From positions 1 through 9,715 of the forward strand of contig CAYGVT010000144.1 of NCBI GenBank assembly GCA_964353355.1: a stretch of DNA of 9,715 nucleotides, given 5' to 3'. The notes below the pieces were generated by a model that was not told the origin of the DNA, ran no database searches, and saw only the letters and a program-made list of their open reading frames with translations. Positions 1 through 6,005 of the stretch are shown piece after piece. How positions within the stretch are numbered: position 1 is the stretch's first letter; each line of letters opens with the position of its first letter. The stretch comes from CAYGVT01 sp964353355 (GTDB lineage: Archaea; Thermoplasmatota; DTKX01; GCA-020343715). Position numbers and translations under genes: made by a program.

Positions 1-1117
1 CGTTGTCGTCCGGGTCGATGGCCACGCGCGAGCGGCGGCACGTGTTCTTCGTCACGAGCTTGTAGCCGCCGGCCTTGGTCTCGTTCCAGGTGTTGTGCTT
101 GATGTACTTGTAGTACACGAAGTCGTCCTTCGTGTAGGTGATGATGACGTTGTTCGACGAGTCGGCCGCGATGCCGGGGTTGCGGTTGTCGCCCCACTCC
201 TGGTGCTCGCCGAGGTTGCCGGTGTCGATGATGAGGGGCTCCGTCACCGCGACGTTCCTCTGGTTCAGCCGCTGGTAGTAGAGCGTGCCCGACTCGTAGT
301 AGGCGACGTGCACGTAAGTGTCGGGGGAGCACGCCATGCCGGCCGTCATGTAGCTTGATGTGATGGGCAGCTTCTGCGAGGGCCAGGGATGGACGCCCTC
401 GGAGTTCACCGCGCCGATCCACGAGCCGGAGTTCGAGCCGAAGTTGGCGTAGACGGTGTTGTACTTGTCCGTCGCGATGTTGCAGAACTCGCAGTGAGAC
501 GCGACATCGCTGCTGATGCAGATGAACGACTTCAGTATCTTGCCGTTGAGCAGCTTGTGGTAGTTGATGTCCTCGCACTGGTACTGGTAGTCCTCGTAGA
601 TGATGTTGACCGCGTCGTCAGAGGACACGGCCATGTTGGGCACGTGGGTGGTCGACACGTCCCTGACCGCGATCATGTCGTTGATGAGCACGTTGCCCAT
701 GTTGTCGTACTCCATGTAGTGGACGTCGCCGTTGTAGCCGCCAGGCACCCAGATGAAGTGGATGTTCTGGTTCGAGTCGATGTCCACGACCTTCTCGGAC
801 AGGAACGTCATGCCCATGGTGTTGGAGTTGACCTGCTTCTCCTTCGTGAGGGCATTGCCGTGGCGGTCGAACTTCTTGTAGTACCAGCCGTCGCGCATCC
901 AGAAGATGTGCGCGTCGTGGGCGCGGTCCACCGTGATCTGCGGCAGCGTGTCCGCAGCGGAGTTGCGCGTCACCTGAAGGTCGTCGGTCCAGTACAGGCC
1001 ATCTGGCGTCATGAACAGCCTCGAATCGTCGGCGGCCTTGTCTTCCGCGGCGGCATCCCCGGGGATGGCCGCCAGCACCAGAAGGCTCAGGAACGCAATC
1101 GCTATCGTCTTCCTCAT
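1..1117 (-). CDS. Secreted beta-propeller-like repeat protein (partial, C-terminus cut off)
   Basis: Open from an ATG at 1117 to the window edge, giving 372 visible residues and no stop. The N-terminus (MRKTIAIAFLSLLVLAAIPG, then DAAA) is a typical Sec signal peptide with probable cleavage after residue 24, so the protein should be exported. The rest consists of degenerate repeats of about 45-55 residues, each with an 'xPxIAxD..NxxHxxY/W' start and a 'xxYYKKxDxxGN' end: about 59-90, 109-145, 160-195, 212-245, 260-292, 313-345, and the start of another at 364. This spacing and Tyr/Trp-rich pattern suggest beta-propeller blades of the sialidase/BNR kind; no catalytic set is recognisable. Six cysteines (181, 200, 209, 212, 263, 360) could form disulfides. 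The start is fixed by an AGGTGG site (1123-1128) 5 bases upstream and a TATA box at 1184-1191. Function unknown; surface binding or adhesion is a guess. Gene presence is well supported; the fold is inferred. Confidence 0.85.
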   Translation of the reverse strand, partial: MRKTIAIAFLSLLVLAAIPGDAAAEDKAADDSRLFMTPDGLYWTDDLQVTRNSAADTLPQITVDRAHDAHIFWMRDGWYYKKFDRHGNALTKEKQVNSNTMGMTFLSEKVVDIDSNQNIHFIWVPGGYNGDVHYMEYDNMGNVLINDMIAVRDVSTTHVPNMAVSSDDAVNIIYEDYQYQCEDINYHKLLNGKILKSFICISSDVASHCEFCNIATDKYNTVYANFGSNSGSWIGAVNSEGVHPWPSQKLPITSSYMTAGMACSPDTYVHVAYYESGTLYYQRLNQRNVAVTEPLIIDTGNLGEHQEWGDNRNPGIAADSSNNVIITYTKDDFVYYKYIKHNTWNETKAGGYKLVTKNTCRRSRVAIDPDDN

Positions 1118-1183
1118 CTTGACCACCTTTTTGCTGGAAAGCATCAGCACTGCTACGGGCTTGGGAGGTGATGAGGGGTCGTG

Positions 1184-1191
1184 TTTATATA
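1184..1191 (-). promoter_or_regulatory. TATA box for the secreted propeller gene
   Basis: Minus-strand TATATAAA. A start site about 25 bases downstream (near 1162) would leave a leader of about 45 bases carrying the AGGTGG site at 1123-1128. It lies in the gap between the truA stop and this gene, so the two genes are probably transcribed separately despite sharing a strand. No terminator is obvious after truA. Confidence 0.6.
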
Positions 1192-1249
1192 CATGTTGGA
1201 ATGGTTTTTGTTACCACCGGGACCCACTGGATGGGCGTCTCGGACCCCC

Positions 1250-2074
1250 TCAGAAGGGGACGACCTCCCGCAGGTACTCGAAGTACATCGCCTCGCACCG
1301 CTCGCGGTAGAAGTCCTCGCGGAGCCGGTTGACGAGGCTGGGCTGGAACCTCTCGGGCCGCTCGAACCGCAGACCCTTGTACACGACGTCCAGCAGGAAG
1401 AGGCCCTCCGCGGGGGCCGGACCGAAGGCGACGCGCCCCATGCCCTCGAGCGCATCGGCGATGTCCTGCGCCTCCGCCGTGCGGGCGCCCACCATCCAGA
1501 GCGCCGTGGCCATCCTCCGGGTCTGGTTCCACAGGAAGCTCTTCCCCCAGATGTCCAGCACGAGGAAGCCGTGGCGGCGCTCGAGGGTGATGTCCTGTAT
1601 CTCCCTCACCGGGTTGCGGCCGTCGACGCGCGCGAACGCCCTGAAGTCGTGCGTGCCCACGAAGAGCTTGGCCGCCTCGCGCATGAGGGGGACGTCGAGC
1701 CCCTGCTCGAGCCCCGCGGCCCTGTAGTGGTACCGGTACCATCGGGACTCCGCGCGGTGGCGCGGGTTGAAGGAGAGGGGGACCTCCGCGATGGAGTGGA
1801 ACGTGACGCCGCACGCGTTGGCGTTGATGGACGGCAGGATGCGCGCCTTCGCGGCGTCCGTCGTGAAGGCGGCAGCGGCCGCGACCGCGCTCACGCCCTT
1901 GTCGACGCGGGCGGCGGAGAGGAGGTGCCCCCGCTTGATGTCCTCGACGACCCTCGCCTCGCGCAGCGCGCCGATGATCTCGTCCTCGACCGTGTGGCCG
2001 CTGCGCTGCCGTGCGTAGCCGTCGAAGTCGCGCCCGTCGAACGCGAACTTCACCACGAACCTCCTTCCGCCCAA
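1250..2074 (-). CDS. truA: tRNA pseudouridine(38-40) synthase TruA
   Basis: A 274-residue protein, the usual length for TruA, which isomerises uridines 38-40 in the tRNA anticodon arm. Family signatures appear in order: FDGYARQ..HTVEDEI (residues 12-33), the catalytic loop SAARVDKGVSA (53-63) with the nucleophilic Asp58, the tyrosine-bearing SRWYRYHY (110-117), HDFRAF (142-147) and FLWNQTRRM (180-188). The residue before the catalytic Asp is Val57, where most family members have Thr. The start is a TTG at 2074, chosen because GGAGG (2083-2087) lies 7 bases upstream and the protein begins just before the first conserved strand (RRFVVKFAFDG). It is divergent from the PRC-barrel gene and shares a symmetric TATA element with it at 2134-2143. 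The function is confident; only the non-ATG start is unusual. Confidence 0.95.
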   Translation of the reverse strand: MGGRRFVVKFAFDGRDFDGYARQRSGHTVEDEIIGALREARVVEDIKRGHLLSAARVDKGVSAVAAAAAFTTDAAKARILPSINANACGVTFHSIAEVPLSFNPRHRAESRWYRYHYRAAGLEQGLDVPLMREAAKLFVGTHDFRAFARVDGRNPVREIQDITLERRHGFLVLDIWGKSFLWNQTRRMATALWMVGARTAEAQDIADALEGMGRVAFGPAPAEGLFLLDVVYKGLRFERPERFQPSLVNRLREDFYRERCEAMYFEYLREVVPF

Positions 2075-2082
2075 GCGAGGTC

Positions 2083-2087
2083 CTCCG
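2083..2087 (-). promoter_or_regulatory. SD site that sets the TTG start of truA
   Basis: Minus-strand GGAGG, 7 bases before TTG at 2074. No ATG or GTG start in the right frame has an equally good site: a second AGGAGG lies inside the first codons and sits too close to the next GTG. This supports TTG as the true initiation codon. Confidence 0.7.
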
Positions 2088-2133
2088 AATCCCGGATGCT
2101 GGCACCCGGGAGAGAACTGAATGACCTTCGGCG

Positions 2134-2143
2134 TATTTAAATA
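2134..2143. promoter_or_regulatory. Symmetric TATA element shared by truA and the PRC-barrel gene
   Basis: The ten bases TATTTAAATA are a perfect palindrome, so the TATA-binding protein could bind in either direction. Start sites about 25 bases to each side (near 2113 on minus, near 2166 on plus) would give leaders of about 40 bases for truA and about 60 for the PRC-barrel gene. It is the only AT-rich stretch between the two divergent genes. Dual use is inferred. Confidence 0.55.
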
Positions 2144-2227
2144 TCACAAGGTCCATACCCGCGTCAGACGGCGTCAGTGATAGGCCGGGGGCCGCTGGCG
2201 CGCTCGCTCAAAGGGCAGGGATGGACA

Positions 2228-2524
2228 ATGCTGGAGGAGGTCTCTGAGCTCATCGGCGTCCAGGTATACACGAACAAAGGAACGTTCCTCGGGAACGTCA
2301 GCAACGTGATCCTGGACATCGAGAACAGGAACATCGACAGCCTCTTCATCACCGACACCAACCCCCTGCTCGTCGAGGACTCCAGGAACGTCGCCGTGCC
2401 CTACAGGTGGGTCTCCTCGGTGGGCGACATCATCCTGCTGCGGTTCTTCCCCAAGCGCGTCTCGGTCAAGAAGGCCATGGCCGCCCCGCAGGCCCCGGCC
2501 GAGGACGTGCAGGCCATCAAGTGA
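2228..2524 (+). CDS. Small PRC-barrel domain protein
   Basis: A 98-residue protein whose core (MLEEVSELIGVQVYTNKG, LGNVSNVILDIENR, VAVPYRWVSSVGDIILL, residues 1-71) is the archaeal stand-alone PRC-barrel, a small beta-barrel of the type first described in photosynthetic reaction centres and RimM. A short Ala/Pro tail follows (85-98). No signal peptide or membrane segment. In haloarchaea, related short PRC-barrel proteins (CdpB1/CdpB2) bind SepF and act in FtsZ-based division, so a structural role in the cytoplasm is possible; that transfer of function is inference. I start at ATG 2228 because the conserved MLEEVSELIG begins there and weak AGGGA lies 6 bases before it. A GTG at 2177 would add 17 unconserved residues. 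It heads the strand before nadA, 70 bases away, though nadA has its own possible promoter. Confidence 0.88.
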   Translation: MLEEVSELIGVQVYTNKGTFLGNVSNVILDIENRNIDSLFITDTNPLLVEDSRNVAVPYRWVSSVGDIILLRFFPKRVSVKKAMAAPQAPAEDVQAIK

Positions 2525-2562
2525 GGCCCCGAGAGCGGCGTCGCGCCGGGCCCGGCGCAAGG

Positions 2563-2569
2563 TTATTAT
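2563..2569 (+). promoter_or_regulatory. Weak TATA box for nadA
   Basis: TTATTAT stands out in a GC-rich gap, centred about 29 bases before the nadA ATG. At that distance transcription would start at or next to the ATG, giving a leaderless mRNA, which fits the absence of any SD site in the C-rich bases before it. Read-through from the PRC-barrel gene is the alternative. Confidence 0.4.
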
Positions 2570-2594
2570 CCTCGACCCCCCTAGCGCGCCCCCA

Positions 2595-3512
2595 ATGCAC
2601 GGTGCGAGCGAGGCGCAATCAGAGGTCCGCACCCTCCTCAAGGAGCGCGACGCTGTCCTGCTGGTGCACTACTACCAGCGCCCGGAGGTGCAGGACATCG
2701 CCGACCATCTCGGCGACTCGCTGGAGCTGTCGCTGCGCGCAGCGACGTCCAAGGCCAAGGTCATCGTGTTCGCGGGCGTGGACTTCATGGCCGAGACGGC
2801 CAAGCTCGTGAACCCGCACAGCATCGTGCTGCACCCGAACGTGCGCTCCAAGTGCCCGATGGCGGCGATGATCGACGCGCCGACCCTGCGGGAGTGGAGG
2901 TCGGAGAACCCGGGCGTGCCCGTCGTCGCCTACGTCAACACGTCCGCGGCCGTGAAGGCGGAATCCGACATCTGCTGCACGTCCGCCAACGCCGTCGAGA
3001 TCGTCGGCAGCCTCGGCGCGAGGAGGGTGATGTTCGTCCCTGATACCAACCTTGCGCTCTACGTGCAGCGCCACCTGCCGGACGTGGAGGTCATGTGCTG
3101 GCCAGGCTACTGCCACACCCACACCGACATCCAGCGGGACGACCTCCTGCGTCTCAAGGAGCGCCACCCGGGGGCCGAGGTGGTCGTGCACCCCGAGTGC
3201 ACGCCCGACGTCATCGACATCGCGGACCACGTGGCGTCGACGAGCGGCATCATCAGATGGGTGCAGTCCTCGAATGCGAGGACCTTCATCATCGGCACGG
3301 AGGAGGGGCTCGTGCACCACCTGAGGAAGGTCCGGCCTGACGCCCTGTTCCTGCAGAGCCCGCCGCCGGTGTGCCCCAACATGAAGCGCACGACCATCTT
3401 CGACGTGAGGGACTCGCTCACGCGGATGGAGACGCGCATAGAGCTCGACCCCGACCTCATCGAGCGCGCGCGCAGGCCGGTGGAGCGGATGCTCGCACAC
3501 CGGCAGAAGTGA
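2595..3512 (+). CDS. nadA: Quinolinate synthase NadA
   Basis: A 305-residue protein of normal length for archaeal NadA, a cytoplasmic [4Fe-4S] enzyme that condenses iminoaspartate with dihydroxyacetone phosphate to quinolinate, the precursor of NAD. Substrate-binding motifs are VHYYQRPEVQDIADHLGDS (24-42), YVNTSAAVKAESDICCTSANA (113-133, with extra Cys127 and Cys128), VHPEC (198-202) and the GTEEGLVHHL segment (234-243). The three cluster cysteines expected from the family are present: Cys87 in KCPMA, Cys173 in WPGYCHTH and Cys260 in VCPNMK. Neither nadB/aspartate dehydrogenase nor nadC is adjacent, so the iminoaspartate source and the next enzyme must be encoded elsewhere. The ATG at 2595 has no SD site and lies about 29 bases after a weak TATA, suggesting a leaderless message. 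It converges on the 66-residue gene, 37 bases away. Confidence 0.96.
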   Translation: MHGASEAQSEVRTLLKERDAVLLVHYYQRPEVQDIADHLGDSLELSLRAATSKAKVIVFAGVDFMAETAKLVNPHSIVLHPNVRSKCPMAAMIDAPTLREWRSENPGVPVVAYVNTSAAVKAESDICCTSANAVEIVGSLGARRVMFVPDTNLALYVQRHLPDVEVMCWPGYCHTHTDIQRDDLLRLKERHPGAEVVVHPECTPDVIDIADHVASTSGIIRWVQSSNARTFIIGTEEGLVHHLRKVRPDALFLQSPPPVCPNMKRTTIFDVRDSLTRMETRIELDPDLIERARRPVERMLAHRQK

Positions 3513-3549
3513 TCCCCCAAGGGCCACATGCGTCGCGGCCTCAGGCCCC

Positions 3550-3750
3550 TCAGGCCCTGTTGGCGGCCTCGGTCGTCGGAGTGGTGGGCATCTCCCCCCT
3601 CGGACGTGAGCAGATGGCGAACTCGTCGCCGTCGAAGAAGACGTCCAGGTCTGGATGGTCGCGCTGGATCTCCTTGATGCGGTCCGCGACGTCTCGGAGC
3701 GAGAGCTTGGGGTCGTTGCGGTCGATCCTCACCCAGACGCGCTTGCTCAC
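3550..3750 (-). CDS. Small hypothetical protein, 66 residues
   Basis: Not recognised. The protein (SKRVWVRIDRND, LSLRDVADRIKEIQRDHPDLDVFFDGDEFAICSRPRGE) predicts beta-alpha-beta with a charged helix near 17-33 and a polar Thr/Pro/Ala tail; no Cys cluster, signal or membrane segment. Start chosen at GTG 3750 because AGGTGGG (3756-3762) lies 5 bases upstream and an AT-rich TATA box lies at 3784-3797; extending the frame to 3840 would read through that promoter and is rejected. The balanced protein composition and these signals argue for a real gene. It is divergent from the TIM-barrel gene and convergent with nadA, so it is its own transcription unit. A small regulator or ligand-binding protein is possible but unsupported. 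Confidence 0.75.
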   Translation of the reverse strand: MSKRVWVRIDRNDPKLSLRDVADRIKEIQRDHPDLDVFFDGDEFAICSRPRGEMPTTPTTEAANRA

Positions 3751-3783
3751 GGAGTCCCACCTGGATGCGACCCGATTCTCCCT

Positions 3784-3797
3784 GGATATATATATTT
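3784..3797 (-). promoter_or_regulatory. TATA box for the 66-residue gene
   Basis: Minus-strand AAATATATATATCC, the most AT-rich stretch of the coding part of the window. A start near 3770 would place the AGGTGGG site (3756-3762) in a leader of about 20 bases before GTG 3750. It lies inside an imperfect inverted repeat (GGATA at 3784-3788, TATCC at 3801-3805), which could be an operator or chance. Confidence 0.6.
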
Positions 3798-3878
3798 GTT
3801 TATCCCCGGGAACCGTGGGCGGGACGGCCGGTCGGGCCACCCAGCATCACGGGGCACGCACCGTCGCAATGGGCAAGC

Positions 3879-3884
3879 TATAAA
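3879..3884 (+). promoter_or_regulatory. TATA box for the TIM-barrel gene
   Basis: TATAAA within GCTATAAAGT, centred about 27 bases before ATG 3909. That distance places transcription initiation at or within a few bases of the start codon, so the mRNA is probably leaderless; no SD site is seen. Confidence 0.6.
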
Positions 3885-3908
3885 GTGCGCGTCCGCCATC
3901 GCGCTCGC

Positions 3909-4781
3909 ATGCGGTTGGGCGTGAAGGCGGCGCTCGGCGACGCGCGCGAGATGGCCGCCCTGGACGTGGAGCTGCTCGAGGTGCACCTGGGCCTCGAGGA
4001 CGTGCCCCGCCACGTGGACGCCGTCCTCTCGACGTTCTCGGCCATTCGCCATGAGCGTGGCCTGGACATCCTCGTGCACGCGCCCGAGTTCATGGGCCCA
4101 CCCACCCACCCTGAGCTGGTGGACCTCTCCTCTCCGGACGATGCGGCGAGGGAGCTCTCGGCAGAGCTGTTGGCGAGGACGATCGACCTGGCGCGCGGGC
4201 TCGGCTCGCCCCTCGTCGTCGCCCATCCAGGCGGCATAGCCCCCGAGGAGATGGCGGGCGGAGCGCACGACGAGGGGCTCGAAAGGCTGAACTGCTCGCT
4301 GGGACCGCTCCACGACCGCGCGAGGGACGCTGGCGTCCGGCTAACGCTGGAGAACATGCCATGGTTCTACTTCGTCAAGGGGGGGGGGGGCGCCGCCCCT
4401 GACGGGCGCGGGCGGAGGTGGGTGAGCACAATCCTCGTCGAACCGGACGACATGGACAGGCTCAAGGCTCATGTCGACGGGCTGACCCTGGACGTCTCCC
4501 ACGGTTACCTCCACACGCCCAAGGGGGGCATGGAGGCCATCGAGGGCTTCCTCTCGAGGCACAGGTCGCGCGTGCTGCACCTGCACCTCTCGGACGCGCT
4601 CCCGCCCGACCACGAGGGGCTGCAGATCGGGGAGGGTTGCGTGGACATGGCCTGGGTGCTGCGCGCGGTCAAGGGGCGCGACGTGACGGCGGTGCCGGAG
4701 GTCATCGGTGGGCACCGCCTCGGCGGGCGCGGCTTCCACCGGGCGCTCGGTGAGCTCCGGCGCATGCTGGCCGAGGCCTGA
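3909..4781 (+). CDS. Sugar-phosphate isomerase/epimerase-like TIM-barrel protein (AP endonuclease 2 fold)
   Basis: A 290-residue protein of the xylose-isomerase-like TIM-barrel superfamily, which includes sugar isomerases, epimerases and endonuclease IV. Likely metal ligands and active-site residues sit at strand ends as the family expects: LVHAPE (55-60), VVAHPGG (103-109), LTLENMP (145-151, Glu148), LTLDVSHGYLH (192-202, Asp195 and His198), HLHLSD (224-229, His226), DHEGLQIGEG (234-243) and VPEVIGGH (262-269, Glu264). Substrate is not predictable; a carbohydrate isomerase is more likely than a DNA-repair nuclease because the full endonuclease IV His/Glu set is not evident. ATG 3909 is favoured by the TATA box 27 bases upstream and by the first strand (MRLGVKAAL) beginning there; longer readings to 3765 cross the promoter. 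A run of 12 G (4379-4390) encodes KGGGG at 157-161, in a loop after strand 5. UbiA follows after 65 bases with its own TATA. Confidence 0.88.
   Translation: MRLGVKAALGDAREMAALDVELLEVHLGLEDVPRHVDAVLSTFSAIRHERGLDILVHAPEFMGPPTHPELVDLSSPDDAARELSAELLARTIDLARGLGSPLVVAHPGGIAPEEMAGGAHDEGLERLNCSLGPLHDRARDAGVRLTLENMPWFYFVKGGGGAAPDGRGRRWVSTILVEPDDMDRLKAHVDGLTLDVSHGYLHTPKGGMEAIEGFLSRHRSRVLHLHLSDALPPDHEGLQIGEGCVDMAWVLRAVKGRDVTAVPEVIGGHRLGGRGFHRALGELRRMLAEA
4379..4390 (+). repeat. Homopolymer of 12 G inside a coding region
   Basis: Twelve consecutive G span the end of a Lys codon and Gly codons 158-161 of the TIM-barrel gene. The reading frame matches the family both before (LTLENMPW) and after (LTLDVSHG) it, so the present length is the in-frame one. 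Such tracts are prone to replication slippage and to sequencing error. Confidence 0.95.
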
Positions 4782-4814
4782 CGCCCCCGTGCGGACGCCT
4801 GACGCGGCACGACA

Positions 4815-4823
4815 TACTTAATA
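4815..4823 (+). promoter_or_regulatory. TATA box for the ubiA-family gene
   Basis: TACTTAATA in a GC-rich gap, about 28 bases (centre) before ATG 4847. No SD site precedes the ATG, so a leaderless transcript is likely. Confidence 0.5.
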
Positions 4824-4846
4824 CCCCGCCTGGCGTTCCTTCGCGC

Positions 4847-5887
4847 ATGGTCGTCGGGGGCGCGACGCTGCTGAGGCTCACCAGGGTACAGACGATGTCC
4901 CTCACCGCGCTCACCCCGGTCATCGGCGCGGCCGTGTTCTACGCGCTCTCCGGCGACGGCGTCTGGGGACACTGGGCGGACCTGGCCCTGCTATTCGTCA
5001 CGGGCGCCTGCCTGCACGTCTTCTGCTTCGTGCTGAACGAGTGGGCGGACGTGGAGGTCGATAGGGCCTCGAAGGACCTCTGGGACAAGCCGCTCGTGTC
5101 CGGGGCTGTCTCACGGCGCGCCGCGCTCGTGGGCGCGGTCGGTGGGGGGCTGTTCGGGTTCGTGCCGTTGTTCCTTGTGAGCCCGACCGTGTGGCCCTCG
5201 GTGATGTACGCCGCATCGCTCGCGCTCGGCGGGGCCTATGACCTGTGGGGCAAGCGCGCGCCCCTGGACCACGTGCTCGCCGCGAACATGTCCACCCTGC
5301 TCCTCGCAGGGATAGCCGCGAGCGAGGCCTTCGACCCCGGGAGCGGGCGCCATCGCCTCGTACTGGTCGGGCTGTTGGGCCTCCAGTACCTCCAGAACCT
5401 GTTCCAGAACGCCATCGAGGGCGGCATCAAGGATGCGGACCACGACGCGGTCGCCGGCGCGAGGACCTTCGCGACCATCACTGGCACGCGCGTGGAGGCG
5501 GGCAGGCTCCGACCGTCGGCCTCGTTCCTCCTCACGTCTTGGACCATCAAGGGCCTCCACCTGGGCATCCTGGCATGGATGTCGGTCTGCGTCGTGAGGG
5601 TCGATACCGCCTCGGCCGAGGGGGCCGTGGCAGCGGCCCTCATCGTGCTCTCCGCGTTTGCGATGGTCGCGACGATGTGGACGTTCCTCGGCGAGATGGA
5701 CTTCGACCGGCCGCGGCTCAAGAGGCGCTTCAGCGCGCACGAGATGGCGACTTACATCGGCACCGTGGCCGTCTTAGGACCGCTCTTCGGCGCATCGTTC
5801 GCGGTCGCCATCGTCGCGCTCCCAGTCACTTGGTACATCGCATCGAACGTCGCGCTCTACGGCCGCCCGCTGGAGCCTGGCGTATAG
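4847..5887 (+). CDS. UbiA-family membrane prenyltransferase
   Basis: A 346-residue, strongly hydrophobic protein with about nine predicted membrane helices (roughly 18-34, 44-63, 93-112, 117-133, 143-160, 169-184, 236-252, 259-281, 303-336). It carries the two Asp-rich, Mg-diphosphate-binding motifs of the UbiA superfamily: NEWADVEVD (64-72) followed by KPLVSG (81-86), and KDADHD (195-200) followed by ARTFA. The first reads N-E-x-x-D-x-x-x-D rather than the commoner N-D. Family members move an isoprenoid chain onto an acceptor: in archaea this may be glycerol phosphate (digeranylgeranylglyceryl phosphate synthase, membrane lipid), a quinone ring or heme. The sequence alone does not choose, and no lipid or quinone gene is adjacent. 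It runs somewhat longer than archaeal DGGGP synthases (about 280-300). ATG 4847 is supported by TATA spacing. Confidence 0.88.
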   Translation: MVVGGATLLRLTRVQTMSLTALTPVIGAAVFYALSGDGVWGHWADLALLFVTGACLHVFCFVLNEWADVEVDRASKDLWDKPLVSGAVSRRAALVGAVGGGLFGFVPLFLVSPTVWPSVMYAASLALGGAYDLWGKRAPLDHVLAANMSTLLLAGIAASEAFDPGSGRHRLVLVGLLGLQYLQNLFQNAIEGGIKDADHDAVAGARTFATITGTRVEAGRLRPSASFLLTSWTIKGLHLGILAWMSVCVVRVDTASAEGAVAAALIVLSAFAMVATMWTFLGEMDFDRPRLKRRFSAHEMATYIGTVAVLGPLFGASFAVAIVALPVTWYIASNVALYGRPLEPGV

Positions 5888-5932
5888 ACCGGCCAGGCGA
5901 TGCCGCCGTCCCTGGGGTACCAACGCCAAACG

Positions 5933-5941
5933 TTTTTAAAG
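5933..5941 (+). promoter_or_regulatory. TATA box for the zinc-ribbon/HAD gene pair
   Basis: TTTTTAAAG in the gap after the ubiA-family gene. A start near 5962 gives a leader of about 45 bases before GTG 6006, with the AAGGTG SD site inside it. No comparable TATA box is seen in the 60 bases before the HAD gene, so both genes are likely transcribed from here. Confidence 0.55.
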
Positions 5942-6005
5942 GACGAACCTTATCAGGAAACGGGAGGCGTCCAGTTCTGGCTGGTCACTCCCGAAGGTGC
6001 CCGCA

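Noticed and set aside
389..1171. Plus-strand 260-residue open frame over the propeller gene
   Set aside because: Val/Asp/Arg/His-rich product typical of the antisense of GC-rich coding DNA; the minus strand has signal peptide, repeats and SD.
2177..2227. GTG at 2177 as the PRC-barrel start
   Set aside because: It adds 17 unconserved residues; the family begins at MLEEVSELIG and the shared TATA leaves only about 10 bases before this GTG.
2619..3527. Minus-strand 302-residue open frame
   Set aside because: Antisense to the intact nadA; no domain, His/Val/Arg-rich composition.
3784..3805. Imperfect palindrome over the 66-residue gene's TATA (GGATA/TATCC arms)
   Set aside because: Only five outer pairs are clear; the rest is alternating A/T, so symmetry is expected by chance.
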